This document shows, piece by piece, positions 6,483 to 15,391 of a stretch of 22,345 nucleotides of DNA (position 1 is its first letter; each line of letters opens with the position of its first letter). Made by a program: the position numbers and the translations under genes. Source of the DNA: a virus; IMG/VR virus record IMGVR_UViG_3300048091_000012, positions 1-22,345 of that record; one strand, written 5' to 3'. The notes beneath the pieces were generated by a model. That model saw only the letters and a program-made list of their open reading frames with translations, did no database searches and had not been told where the DNA came from.

Positions 6483-8540
6483 TCAGTTAGGGGAGACAAT
6501 CGCCTTAGCGGACGCAGGGTCAGCCGCAGCCATTTCCTTAGCCTGTGCCATCTCTTCAACAGCGATAGCAGCCTTAGAGGTGACTTCGTATTCCTTGATG
6601 TCCAGTTCGCGGTCCTTGATGGTCTTCTCGAGTTGAAGCTTGAGTTGATCCAGTTGAGCCTGCATCTGTTCGATACTGATGTGACCTGTAACCTTGGTAG
6701 ACGAGGTTTGAGCAACAGCTTCTTGCACTGCAACCTTGCGTTCCTCGAGTTGCAGTTCCTTCATCTTGATCGGATCAGGCTGAGGTGCCGGGAGGGTCTT
6801 AGGATCAGTCAGGAACAGTTGAGCGTCCTTGATGCCGAGCTTCTCGAGCACCTTGGACTGCAGGGCGAACGCGTTCTGCTCGGTGTACATACGGGCCATC
6901 TTCGGGTCCTGAGAGAACGCCTGATGGGCCTTCATGTACTTCGTTGCATCTTCAGCTTGCGAGGCGGCGCCGAGGTGGAGTTCCACGGTACAGGTGACTT
7001 CCTCGGTCCACTCTTCAACAGAGACAGGGACGAAGTTGCCAGCGACACGGAGAACCTTCTGCTGCTTCTCGTTCTGGATGACCAGTCGGTAGACCTCAAG
7101 GTACAGAGGCTTGATGAACTGGTTAGCGAAGTTACGGGCCATGATCTTCTCGCGTTGCTGCGAGAGGGACACGAGACCTTCCACCATGCCTTGCGAGTTC
7201 TGCTTCGACAGGGCGTCCTTATTGAGACCTTGGGACAGCTTCGAGACACCTGTGACCTCCTCCTTCTCCTCATCGAGAAGCTGGAGCGTCTGGAACACGA
7301 AGGGATTCAATCCAGGCTGCGGGAGCGGGATGAGACCATCAGGACGCGTGACGTTGACCAAACCACCAATGCGGTTCTCTAGGAGTTCCTTGGGGTTCGT
7401 CAGGGCACCCTTCACCACCATCATGCGAGGGTTATTGGTGATGACCGTGTGGTCCAGGATGCCCCGGGTCAGCACAGTGCGTGCGTTCTGCGTGGGGATC
7501 ACTCGGGCCGCATAGTTCGAACCATAGAACGCATGGGGAACCGGAGTCGGACAGAAGTGCAGGAAGGGCTTCTTGTCCACTTCCTCTTTGTCAAGGATCA
7601 CCGAGCCAGCCATGGTGACCTTCCAGAGCTTCGTGACGCCTGTGCCCTTCATGTCTAGGTACAGGTAGCACTCGTGGACCAGTACGCCCTCAGAAGCCTC
7701 TTGCAACTCCGAGTCTTCATCACTGAGCAAGGAGGCCCCGATGTCCTGGAAGCGGGTGATCTTTTCCGGGTCCATGTTGAGCGAATCGTCCGATCCTTCA
7801 CCGCTAATCTCAGCGATCTTCTTCGGGTCGTACCCGGCTTCCTTGAGGTCCGATTTGGTCTTACGGGTACGGTGAGCTACGAACTCAGCATCTTCAATCG
7901 AGGAAGCCGTGGAGGTGATCAGGAACTCTTCGGGCGGGATGTTGACGATCTTGACTTGCGAGCGGTCAACCTTGCGGGTAAGCGTGCCTTCACAGAGACC
8001 TGTTTCTTCATCGTGCTCGATCTCGATGCTTACCACGTCCGGCTGTTCAGCGAGGAGATCCGCCTGTTCGATAGGGATGTCGTTGAACGTCTCTACAACT
8101 TCCTCATCACAGTCTTCCCAGTAGACCTTCACGATTCCCACGCGGGCGATAAGGCCATCGTGGATCAGTTGGGAGAAGATGCTGTACGAGTCGTTCTGCC
8201 TGTGGACCACGTAGTCCGCATAGGCCGTAGCGATCTTCATCGCATCGACATCGTTAGCCGTCTGCGGATCGAAGGAGACGATGTTGTTTCCTGCGGAGAA
8301 CGTCTCGAGCAAGACGGCCTTCAGGGACTCCACGGCATCGAAGACATCCATCGAGACGTACTTACTGTTCCCTGCGTGCGAGGGGGCAGGCTTAGTGCCC
8401 TGGTAGTAATCAAGCACGTTCTGGCGCTCGTCGGAAAGCTTGGAGTCGTAGTAGACCGACGAGGTTTTAATCTGCCTCTCGACAAGGACTGCCAACTCTT
8501 CCTTCGACACCGGCTTGAACTTGTCTGAAGCTTTAGCCAT
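6483..8540 (-). CDS. Portal protein (P22/SU10-like)
   Basis: The 685-aa length is close to that of the P22 portal (725 aa). Recognisable family features are the N-terminal DERQNVLDYYQG and SKYVSMDVFDAVESLKAVLLETF blocks (about residues 37-85), a central region with GSNYAARVIPTQNARTVL, and TGVSKLSQGLNKDALSKQNS. The C-terminus (about 595-680) is a long Gln/Glu/Lys-rich coiled coil, comparable to the P22 barrel helix that reaches into the capsid. The dodecameric portal is the DNA entry channel and the docking site for the terminase. Its ATG lies 3 nt after the terminase stop. Confidence 0.93.
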   Translation of the reverse strand: MAKASDKFKPVSKEELAVLVERQIKTSSVYYDSKLSDERQNVLDYYQGTKPAPSHAGNSKYVSMDVFDAVESLKAVLLETFSAGNNIVSFDPQTANDVDAMKIATAYADYVVHRQNDSYSIFSQLIHDGLIARVGIVKVYWEDCDEEVVETFNDIPIEQADLLAEQPDVVSIEIEHDEETGLCEGTLTRKVDRSQVKIVNIPPEEFLITSTASSIEDAEFVAHRTRKTKSDLKEAGYDPKKIAEISGEGSDDSLNMDPEKITRFQDIGASLLSDEDSELQEASEGVLVHECYLYLDMKGTGVTKLWKVTMAGSVILDKEEVDKKPFLHFCPTPVPHAFYGSNYAARVIPTQNARTVLTRGILDHTVITNNPRMMVVKGALTNPKELLENRIGGLVNVTRPDGLIPLPQPGLNPFVFQTLQLLDEEKEEVTGVSKLSQGLNKDALSKQNSQGMVEGLVSLSQQREKIMARNFANQFIKPLYLEVYRLVIQNEKQQKVLRVAGNFVPVSVEEWTEEVTCTVELHLGAASQAEDATKYMKAHQAFSQDPKMARMYTEQNAFALQSKVLEKLGIKDAQLFLTDPKTLPAPQPDPIKMKELQLEERKVAVQEAVAQTSSTKVTGHISIEQMQAQLDQLKLQLEKTIKDRELDIKEYEVTSKAAIAVEEMAQAKEMAAADPASAKAIVSPN

Positions 8541-8543
8541 TGT

Positions 8544-10112
8544 TTAAATCATCTCAAAGTAGAAGTCATCGGTAACCGCGATGGGTACGTAGTGACCTTC
8601 GTGAATAAAGTTCGCAATCGCTAGGGACATCACGCAATCATCGAAACACCCTGCTTCCGCCTCTAACTTTCCATCGTCTTTGACCACGTAAGTCATACAC
8701 TCACGGAGGGTGAGCTTGTCGTTGACTACGATGTCGTTCTCCCGCAGTGCTGCGCGGAGTTTGTCGATAATGAGAGGCTTGGTCTTGACCGTAGTACGGA
8801 AGCCATAGGTCACGGTCTCCGCTTCGGTCTGCTTGTCCACTTGCGTTTCAAAGTAGATATTTGGGTACGCAAGGTCTTTGCCGAGGCGCGTTGCGGTGAG
8901 AATGCCGTGGTTGTTGTTTTCCACTGCGATCTTGGCTGTATTGAAGAAGTAGCCAAGCTTCTCTAGGACGGTAGCGAAGTAGTCAGGGTGTACCTGAGAC
9001 CTATAGATACCGACCTGCTGTTTCTTGCTGTCTAGGATCTGAGCTACGGACCAGTCACCACCTCGGACACCCATGGCAACGTCTGCGCCAATGTAGTAGG
9101 TCTCCCCGGGCTGATGGTGCTGATAGAGCAGCAGAGACCCTCTCGGAGCCTCTTCGAACTCTTCGCTGATTAGCTCGAGCCTGGAGACAACCTCAGGGGA
9201 CTTCTCGATGAGACCTTGGAGTTGCTGAGGGTTGAATACAGGGCGCCCAGAGGTCAGGAAGGCTTCGTCAGCGTGGCACGGGTATTCCTGTTGGAATAGC
9301 TCCAAGCCATTGACAGCAATCTTTCGCCTACGGAACATGATCTGCTGATCATCCAGCCCATACTTCTCGACCAATTTGTCCTCTTCTGGAGTTCTTTCGA
9401 ATCCTGCAGGGACAGGCATGCGGTATTCTTTCTGCACGAACCAAGGGATAAAGACCGCTTGGAATTCGTTAGTACCATTGACAGCGTTGGTCCAAATATC
9501 GTGGAAAGGGTTGCCTATGCCGTTAGCTGTGGACTCTACGAAGCAGAAGGTGCCTGGGGAGTTCGGGATACTCTGCATTAGGCCGTTGATGTTCTCGCGG
9601 GCTGTGGCAGTGGGATAGAAAGCTGCTTCTGATAGGTGAGCACACTGGAGTGTTTCTCCACGACCCACGCCTTCACCGCCTGCAGTAGCGACCATGTAGG
9701 AGCTATCAAGGATGTCGAACGCGAGTTCTTTGCGCGAGGAGTACTTGGTGTGTGGCTTAAGGATGTCCGGGCAGTTCTCATGGAACCGTTTCGTCATCTC
9801 AAAGAGGGCCTTAGTACTTTCTCCCAAATGCGTCATCACGATGGCTTTCGTAGCCTTTCTCTGTGAGACCCACCAGTACAAAATCCCTTCAATAATAGTG
9901 GAGAGGCCTTGCTGTCGTCCCTTAAGGACAACCACACGGACTCTGCCAGTAGTTTCCAACTGGTCTACCACCGCTTTCATGAAGATCGTTTGGGCTTCGT
10001 TCAGGATCAGGGGTTTGATCTCCCCTTCCTTCGTGCGTATCTTCAAAGCATGTCGTGCGTAGTACGCAAAATCTTCGTAGAGGCGCTTACGTACTTCCGT
10101 TACTTTGTCCAT
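8544..10112 (-). CDS. terL: Terminase large subunit (packaging ATPase and nuclease)
   Basis: A 522-aa motor protein. The ATPase domain has a Walker A-like loop KGRQQGLST at residues 64-72 and a Walker B region CAHLSEAAF at 157-165, with Glu162 as the likely catalytic glutamate. The RNase H-like nuclease domain shows GADVAMG, AVENNNHG and GCFDDCVMSLAIA, which carry the acidic metal ligands. It pumps DNA through the portal and cuts concatemers. Its ATG lies within the last 26 nt of the endonuclease VII-like gene, an overlap that suggests coupled translation. Domain content and length are complete. Confidence 0.95.
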   Translation of the reverse strand: MDKVTEVRKRLYEDFAYYARHALKIRTKEGEIKPLILNEAQTIFMKAVVDQLETTGRVRVVVLKGRQQGLSTIIEGILYWWVSQRKATKAIVMTHLGESTKALFEMTKRFHENCPDILKPHTKYSSRKELAFDILDSSYMVATAGGEGVGRGETLQCAHLSEAAFYPTATARENINGLMQSIPNSPGTFCFVESTANGIGNPFHDIWTNAVNGTNEFQAVFIPWFVQKEYRMPVPAGFERTPEEDKLVEKYGLDDQQIMFRRRKIAVNGLELFQQEYPCHADEAFLTSGRPVFNPQQLQGLIEKSPEVVSRLELISEEFEEAPRGSLLLYQHHQPGETYYIGADVAMGVRGGDWSVAQILDSKKQQVGIYRSQVHPDYFATVLEKLGYFFNTAKIAVENNNHGILTATRLGKDLAYPNIYFETQVDKQTEAETVTYGFRTTVKTKPLIIDKLRAALRENDIVVNDKLTLRECMTYVVKDDGKLEAEAGCFDDCVMSLAIANFIHEGHYVPIAVTDDFYFEMI

Positions 10113-10521
10113 AGTGTCCCACCCTCTCTAAATATGCCGCCGCGTCGCGAAGGCGTGAGGGCGAATCTTTGAACAACCCTAAGGCGCGGTTACAAGGCTT
10201 GCAGAGCAGTCCCCTAACCTCCCCGGTCGCGTGGTTATGATCGGTTGCGTACCCGAATTTGATTTCAAGCGAGAGCGCTGTTTGACAAATGTCACAACAC
10301 CCTCCTTGGGCATCCCAACGAGCCATGAAGGCTTCCTTGGAGATTCCATATGCGCTTTTCAACGAGCGCCAGCGGGCTTTCTCTGGGTCGTATGCTTTAC
10401 GGTAGTGGCCCTTCTTGCACTCTTTACAGTACGATTGGAGACCATTAGCGTTTCGTTTATAAGGGTGAAACGCGTCCCGTGGCTTTTCTTCATCGCACTT
10501 CGCGCATTTCACCAGTTCCAT
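10087..10521 (-). CDS. Endonuclease VII-like HNH nuclease with N-terminal zinc ribbon
   Basis: The 144-aa protein starts with a zinc-ribbon-like module (C6/C9 and C32/C35). A recombination endonuclease VII-type domain follows: CDIC at 76-79, TDHNHATGEVRGLLCKPCNRAL from residue 93 (the DHNH catalytic block, then C107/C110), and an AAAYLE helix. T4 gp49, the prototype, resolves branched DNA before packaging. Stand-alone relatives also behave as mobile HNH genes. The gene overlaps the small terminase stop by one base (TGATG) and the large terminase start by 26 nt. Either a packaging-linked resolvase or a homing gene fits; the sequence alone does not decide. Confidence 0.87.
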   Translation of the reverse strand: MELVKCAKCDEEKPRDAFHPYKRNANGLQSYCKECKKGHYRKAYDPEKARWRSLKSAYGISKEAFMARWDAQGGCCDICQTALSLEIKFGYATDHNHATGEVRGLLCKPCNRALGLFKDSPSRLRDAAAYLERVGHYGQSNGST

Positions 10522-10913
10522 CAGTCTTTAATTCCTGCCTCATTAGCGAGATCGTTGAGGAAATCTTCTGCTCGCTTCACGTTAAGGTTGGTCTCCGCTG
10601 CGGGCTTCGCCATCGACCACTCAAGGACCGTGCGAGCGAACGCAAGTTTGTCCTTGGGCAGAAGATCCTTGCGGCGCATCTCGGTGACCACGGTTTCAAA
10701 TGCTTCCCGAGCCGCTGCATCCTTCGGGATCACGATTCCTTTGTCTTCCATAGCTTTCACAATTACCTTCGCCTCAGCCGCAGCCTTGGCAATCATTTTC
10801 TTTCGACGGTACGCAGAGAAGCCATCAGTGGCCCCTCGGGGACGGCCAGCTTTCGCATGGGCAGCCTTGCGCCACTCAGCTAACTGAGCGCGTCCCTCGG
10901 GGGTTTCAGCCAT
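10521..10913 (-). CDS. Probable terminase small subunit
   Basis: A 130-aa basic, helical protein starting MAETPEGRAQLAEWRKAA, followed by GRPRGATDGFSAYRRKKMI and ending in KLAFARTVLEWSMAKPA and KRAEDFLNDL. I recognise this order (GRP-G-x-DG block, helical middle, K-L-A-x-A-R-x-V-L-E, K-A-E-D-F-L) from small terminases of several podovirus groups, which bind DNA and load the large subunit. The ATG at 10913 overlaps the preceding 96-aa ORF by 8 nt. The frame stays open to a TTG at 11024, but using that would create a 119-nt overlap, so I prefer the ATG. No Shine-Dalgarno is obvious at either. Confidence 0.62.
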   Translation of the reverse strand: MAETPEGRAQLAEWRKAAHAKAGRPRGATDGFSAYRRKKMIAKAAAEAKVIVKAMEDKGIVIPKDAAAREAFETVVTEMRRKDLLPKDKLAFARTVLEWSMAKPAAETNLNVKRAEDFLNDLANEAGIKD

Positions 10914-11196
10914 TACTGCGAACAGGGGCTTCTTTGACTTTGGTGTTCCCTTTGGCCGGTTTGCTCGTGGCTTTTTCGGTTGCTGCTCCAAGAGTTCCCT
11001 CCAGTTGAGATACACGGTCACCAATCGAGCGGAGAACCGCTTTCAAGGTGGCATCAGACGATGGGTACAGGCCTTCATGGGGGAGCCGAAGCAACACTTC
11101 GGTCCCAATCACAGCCTTTTCCTTATCAGTTAGAAAACTCGACGCGTAGACTTCATCAAACGCCGAGAGCAAAGACAACATTTCGGTTACTTTCAT
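10906..11196 (-). CDS. Small ORF upstream of the terminase block (96 aa), function unknown
   Basis: I do not recognise this protein. It begins MKVTEMLSLLSAFDEVYASSFL. The first 75 residues look helical, with a coiled-coil-like segment SIGDRVSQLEGTLGAA near 57-72, and the last 20 are a Lys/Pro-rich flexible tail. It starts 3 nt after the transglycosylase gene and overlaps the small terminase start by 8 nt. Its place beside the terminases leaves open that it, and not its neighbour, is the DNA-recognition subunit, but no DNA-binding motif is visible. Confidence 0.7.
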   Translation of the reverse strand: MKVTEMLSLLSAFDEVYASSFLTDKEKAVIGTEVLLRLPHEGLYPSSDATLKAVLRSIGDRVSQLEGTLGAATEKATSKPAKGNTKVKEAPVRSNG

Positions 11197-11199
11197 TAC

Positions 11200-13122
11200 T
11201 TAAGGGTTCCCTTTGGGATTTTTAGCCCGCCATGCAGCCTGACGACCTTCCTGTAGCTTGCGGAGGGCGTTCGTGAGGCCGTAAAAGCCAGCTTCGTTAT
11301 CCTTGATTGCCCCTGTGCGCCTCAGTTCGTCGGCGAGTTTGCCTAGAACCGGGTGTTGCGAGAGAGCGCGAAGGTCTTGGATAGCTTGTTTCGAGGGCAG
11401 GTTGAGGCCTGAATCCCCACCAGCAAGAAGCGTCTGGAAACCTCCGCCTTGGGGCATGCGGGTTGCCTTAGCCATAGCAATTCTGACTTGGGCTTGCTGC
11501 TGTGCCTTAGCTGCAGCGTCTGCAATCTTCTGTGCCGCTGCCGCTGCATCCTTATCTGCCTGCGCCTTGGCCGTAGCCTTGAGGGTGTCAAGCGCCTGTG
11601 AAGCCTTGGATGCCCCGAGCTTCGCTGTAACAGCGTCTGCAACCTTGGACTCGCCCACGAGACCCGCGATCGTCTGCTCCCGTGTGGCCCTGCCACCGAG
11701 TACGTGATTAACTACGTAGTCTCGCACTGGCTTGATAGGAATCAGATTGTCCGCAGCTACGCGACCTGCTCGAGAGATAAGGTTGTTGCTTGCTGGCTTT
11801 GCTGCTGTTGCAGCCTGGACCGCGTTCTGAAAGCGAAGCGTCTCAGCGATCTCCGGGGGGAGGTTCGACAAATCAGCATCGTTAAGTCCACGCCCCCTTA
11901 GAAGGGCTGTGCGTTGGGCAGGGTCCTTTACGACATCCAAAGCCTCTTGGACACCTCGGTTTGCTACGGCATTCGCATCCCTAGCACCAAGAGCAACGCC
12001 TCCTTGGGCCTCACGGTCAGCGAGGGCCTTGAGGGCAGTAGAGGCTTCCGCAACACGGCGGGCCTGTTCTTCCCCACCAGCCTTGTTGACAAACCGCTGG
12101 ACCTTCTGGGCCATGCTAGGTCCTGTGAGTATCGGCGCAATAGTCCCAAGAGCGCCACCAAGAGCAGCACCTTTTCCTGCGCCTGCGAGACGGTCTCCGT
12201 CGTCAGCCTCACCAGCACCGAGAACAGCGCCCTGAGCAGCACCCTGAGCCACACCTAGCCCCAAGCGACCGAGCTTGCCGACAACAAGGGGAGCCTTGGT
12301 CACCGCAGCGCCAGGGATTAGCACGGACCCAACGGTACCCGCCACGTTACCCACAGTGCCTGCGGTTCCACCGTTAGCCAACTTGTCCCGTTCGACCTTG
12401 ATATAGTCATCCCAGGACCTGCCTTTGTCCGTACCCTTCGCCCTCCCTTCAAGGTAGTTCATGCCACCCATCAGTTCGTCGTACCAACCAGCCCCGAGGC
12501 CTTGGGCAACACCTCGGAGACCACGGGTAAGCGCACCCCCGGTATCAGCCGGGGCTTCAGGCGTACCTGGGGCCTTTGCAGGTTGTTGGGTAACTTGAGG
12601 GGCAGGTTTAGCGCCTTGCTTAGTAACAGAGCCTGTTGCAACTTGGGGTGCCGAAGGCGAAACGGACTGGGCACCGGAAGCTTCCGGTTGGGTCTCCTGG
12701 CGAGCAGCGGGGTTCCCTTGTTGACCTTGTTGCTGGTGCATCTGCGAAACGTACTTCAGGGTTTCATCAGGAAGGTCCTCAAGCTTGGCGCCATTGGCGA
12801 GCCACTTGTCGGCGTGCCCTGGCCCCCAGTTGTATGCAACCGCAGCCGTGATCGGGTCCTTGTACTTCATGTGCAAGGCCGCATAGTAATCACGACCCGC
12901 ACGGGCTGTATCCTCAGGAGAACCGTCCGATGGGCGCACGCCGAATCCGGGGTCCTTCTGAGTGGCAGGCATCACTTGCATCGAGCCTTCCGCACCACTT
13001 GCCGGGTTGACGATACGCGCCGAATCCGAAGCACCGCTGGACTCGTTCTGATGAATGGCCTGAGTGTTGCTGTAAAGCGCCTTCAGGTCATCATCGGACA
13101 TACTCGAGAGGTCTAAACTCAT
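11200..13122 (-). CDS. Virion-internal ejection protein with N-terminal lytic transglycosylase (SLT) domain
   Basis: The 640-aa protein opens with a compact SLT domain in residues 20-110: IHQNESSG with likely catalytic Glu27, SGAEGSMQVMPAT at 42-54 and AVAYNWGPGHADKW at 94-107. The rest is low-complexity: a Gln/Pro/Ala-rich linker, then Gly/Ala-rich hydrophobic stretches (about 255-335) that could insert into membranes, then Ala/Lys/Gln helices. This layout is that of podovirus ejection proteins, carried in the capsid and released to cut peptidoglycan and extend a channel for DNA. Its ATG overlaps the preceding stop as ATGA. There is no signal peptide, consistent with delivery from the virion. 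Confidence 0.88.
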   Translation of the reverse strand: MSLDLSSMSDDDLKALYSNTQAIHQNESSGASDSARIVNPASGAEGSMQVMPATQKDPGFGVRPSDGSPEDTARAGRDYYAALHMKYKDPITAAVAYNWGPGHADKWLANGAKLEDLPDETLKYVSQMHQQQGQQGNPAARQETQPEASGAQSVSPSAPQVATGSVTKQGAKPAPQVTQQPAKAPGTPEAPADTGGALTRGLRGVAQGLGAGWYDELMGGMNYLEGRAKGTDKGRSWDDYIKVERDKLANGGTAGTVGNVAGTVGSVLIPGAAVTKAPLVVGKLGRLGLGVAQGAAQGAVLGAGEADDGDRLAGAGKGAALGGALGTIAPILTGPSMAQKVQRFVNKAGGEEQARRVAEASTALKALADREAQGGVALGARDANAVANRGVQEALDVVKDPAQRTALLRGRGLNDADLSNLPPEIAETLRFQNAVQAATAAKPASNNLISRAGRVAADNLIPIKPVRDYVVNHVLGGRATREQTIAGLVGESKVADAVTAKLGASKASQALDTLKATAKAQADKDAAAAAQKIADAAAKAQQQAQVRIAMAKATRMPQGGGFQTLLAGGDSGLNLPSKQAIQDLRALSQHPVLGKLADELRRTGAIKDNEAGFYGLTNALRKLQEGRQAAWRAKNPKGNP

Positions 13123-14264
13123 TTCAGGAGTCCTCGTCTACGCATTTCTGCAGTTACAGCGTCAACGTTCTGGACGCTAGAGGCTCCGCCAGTGGGAGCA
13201 ACGGGTGCTACAGGCTGAGATTGCGCCGTACCGCCCTGGGCATTCACGACTTGATCGGAGTACTTTTGAGCGACACGGCGCAAGGCTTCCTTGTTGCGGG
13301 CGTACCAATCTTTAACCACCGCAGGATCAGCGCCCTTGGCAGGGACATTCTGAGAGAGCAACGCCACGTCCTTGTCCGACGCCGAACCCGGGAGTTGCTT
13401 GATGTGCTCAAGAATCCCTTGGACGTTGAGTTCACCAATCTGCTGGTTGTCGATGGCGACTTGAGGATCAAGAGCACCCGCGATAGCGCCACCAATAGAA
13501 CCTGTAGCAGCAGCGGCACGGTGGGCGTTACCGTAGCGCTCGATAGCAGGGCCAGCGGCATCAAACTTAGCGATTGCCTCGTTGATACTGTCGAGACCAG
13601 CCTTGGCCTTGTCCGCCTTAGCACGATTTTCCGCATCAACCTTGCCCTGCTGTTGGAAACCAGCGGAAGCCTGGAGCTTCATGATGGCAGCCGTGGTTGC
13701 GTCGAGCTTCTGTTGCGAGACGTACTTGGCAACCTCATCGTTGCGCACGACCTTCTGGGTCCCGTTGGAGAACTGTAGGAGCGAGAAGGCCCCATCGGCC
13801 AGCGGGGTTACCTTGGGCTGATTGAGATCCCGATCCTTATCAGTCTTGGCGTCGTAGGCGTTATTGAAGCCCGTGACACCATCTGCAAGGCCTTCCTTCA
13901 GGTTCTTCGCACCGAGGAGCGCGGCACCGCCATTGATCAGACCATCATAGATCGAGTTCTTATCACCTCGGGCCTGGAACCGGTCCATCAAACTAGGACC
14001 TTGGGGGGCCTGAGGAGCACCTTGCGGAACTCCTTGGGGAGCCATAGCAGCGCCCATAGGCCCCTGAGGAACCTGGGCAGCCATAGCCTGATCCATGGGA
14101 CCCTGCGACTGTGCCTGTTGTTGCGCCCTGAGGGCCTCGAGGACGTAAGGGGGAACCTGCTCACCTTCAGCGGGGTCCCCTGCGTTGACAGGAGCTACGT
14201 CAGGGTTCGTGCCGCCCATGGCTTGCGCGATGAGCGAGTAGTAATCTTGGGGGTTATACGCCAT
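13119..14264 (-). CDS. Putative internal virion (DNA ejection) protein
   Basis: A 381-aa protein beginning MAYNPQDYYSLIAQAMGG. Residues about 53-90 are Pro/Gln/Gly/Met-rich with repeated PQG units, followed by RGDKNSIYDGLINGGAALLGAKNL, long Ala/Lys/Gln helices, and a small hydrophobic Gly/Ala patch (TGSIGGAIAGALDP near 255-268). The C-terminal end is another helix (VTAEMRRRGLLK). Composition and position between two other ejection-like genes support an internal virion protein comparable in role to the P22 gp7/gp16/gp20 set. No enzyme motif is seen. A strong AAGGAAAC precedes the ATG. The exact family is not recognised. Confidence 0.75.
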   Translation of the reverse strand: MAYNPQDYYSLIAQAMGGTNPDVAPVNAGDPAEGEQVPPYVLEALRAQQQAQSQGPMDQAMAAQVPQGPMGAAMAPQGVPQGAPQAPQGPSLMDRFQARGDKNSIYDGLINGGAALLGAKNLKEGLADGVTGFNNAYDAKTDKDRDLNQPKVTPLADGAFSLLQFSNGTQKVVRNDEVAKYVSQQKLDATTAAIMKLQASAGFQQQGKVDAENRAKADKAKAGLDSINEAIAKFDAAGPAIERYGNAHRAAAATGSIGGAIAGALDPQVAIDNQQIGELNVQGILEHIKQLPGSASDKDVALLSQNVPAKGADPAVVKDWYARNKEALRRVAQKYSDQVVNAQGGTAQSQPVAPVAPTGGASSVQNVDAVTAEMRRRGLLK

Positions 14265-14272
14265 GAGTTTCC

Positions 14273-15391
14273 TTAGCCGTAAGCATCGACGCTATCGAAT
14301 GCACCAGCGCCTGTTACGTTGTTATAACCACCCTCAAGCCCCGGCATCGCCGCAGTGGTGTTATTGAAACCACCAAGCTTCCCGTAAAGACCCGCACCAG
14401 TCGCTGCACCACCGAGGGCACCTTGGAGAGCCGCGCCGCTATTGGCAACCGTGCCTGTAACACCTGCACCACCATAGGCACCACCAATGATCCCCATGTA
14501 CTTCGCAAGGAGATCAAGGTTCGTGTTCTGGCCTTCGGTGTACGCTGCCTTGTTGGCATCAAGGTTCGCTTGAGCGTTGGTCTGGTAGACCTGTCCAGCA
14601 GCGTTGAGTTGGTCGAAGTTGTTACCGTTCGCCTGTTGGGCACCTGTGAGGGAACCAACACCTTGACTATAGGCAGTGCCGAGTTGTTGATTGACGTTGC
14701 CAGCGAGGGCTTGCTGAGTGTTGTACTGCGATTGAGCCGTGCTGAGACCTGTGTTGAACAGGTTGCTACGGATACTCGAAGAGATGTCAGCGAGACGATC
14801 CGATGCACCACGTTCTGCGATACCTTGGGCCACTCCGGTACGCGTGGAGTTCGTGTTGCCACTACCTGCAGCCGCGAGGTTCAATGCGGGAAGCTGGTTT
14901 TCATTCAGGTTCCGCACAGTGTCCCGAGATGCCGCGTCGATCATCGAGTCAGCATAGGGACTGTTGGCGTACTGATTAGCCGTATTCAGGAAATTCTGAG
15001 TCTGGTCCGTACCGGCCTGATTGATGATGTTCTGGGCGTTCTGGCCGAACTGCTGGCCGTAGCCAAGCATCGAGGTCCCGCTGTTGTACAGGCTATTCGC
15101 GATGTTCTGGCCTTGGTTGCCAGCGAACGCTGCGGTACTGTCGGCACCCTGGGTGGTGTACGGATTGAGGCCAGCTACACGTTGACCAGTGTAGGCACCG
15201 GTAGAGGCTGCATCGAGCAGCGGGCCTGCCTTATCGTAGCCACTAATAATGTACGGCTGCGCTTGAGACCACGGCGAATTGGCTGCCTCTGCTGCTGCTA
15301 CTTGACCATCGGAGGAGGTTTTTGCGGCCATGTTGGAGGCAACACCCCCGACCACTGCTCCACCCACTGCTGCTGCTACTCCCCACGGCAT
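14273..15391 (-). CDS. Putative internal virion protein with N-terminal glycine-zipper hydrophobic segment
   Basis: The 372-aa protein starts MPWGVAAAVGGAVVGGVASNMAA, a Gly/Ala hydrophobic stretch (residues 4-23) that could span a membrane. It continues with SPWSQAQPYIISGYDKA and very Asn/Gln/Ala/Gly-rich helical sequence, then ends in a Gly-rich region (GAYGGAGVTG, GGAATGAGLYGKLGGF). Phage ejection proteins often begin this way, with a PW-x-x-Q-P-Y motif after a short hydrophobic helix. It overlaps the cupin gene by 16 nt, and a GGAGTC Shine-Dalgarno precedes the ATG. The virion-internal role is inferred from composition and neighbours. Confidence 0.75.
   Translation of the reverse strand: MPWGVAAAVGGAVVGGVASNMAAKTSSDGQVAAAEAANSPWSQAQPYIISGYDKAGPLLDAASTGAYTGQRVAGLNPYTTQGADSTAAFAGNQGQNIANSLYNSGTSMLGYGQQFGQNAQNIINQAGTDQTQNFLNTANQYANSPYADSMIDAASRDTVRNLNENQLPALNLAAAGSGNTNSTRTGVAQGIAERGASDRLADISSSIRSNLFNTGLSTAQSQYNTQQALAGNVNQQLGTAYSQGVGSLTGAQQANGNNFDQLNAAGQVYQTNAQANLDANKAAYTEGQNTNLDLLAKYMGIIGGAYGGAGVTGTVANSGAALQGALGGAATGAGLYGKLGGFNNTTAAMPGLEGGYNNVTGAGAFDSVDAYG

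Noticed and set aside
10914-11024. N-terminal extension of the small terminase to a TTG start
   Set aside because: It would overlap the 96-aa gene by 119 nt and use a rare start, while an ATG with an 8-nt overlap gives a protein that begins at the recognisable family start.
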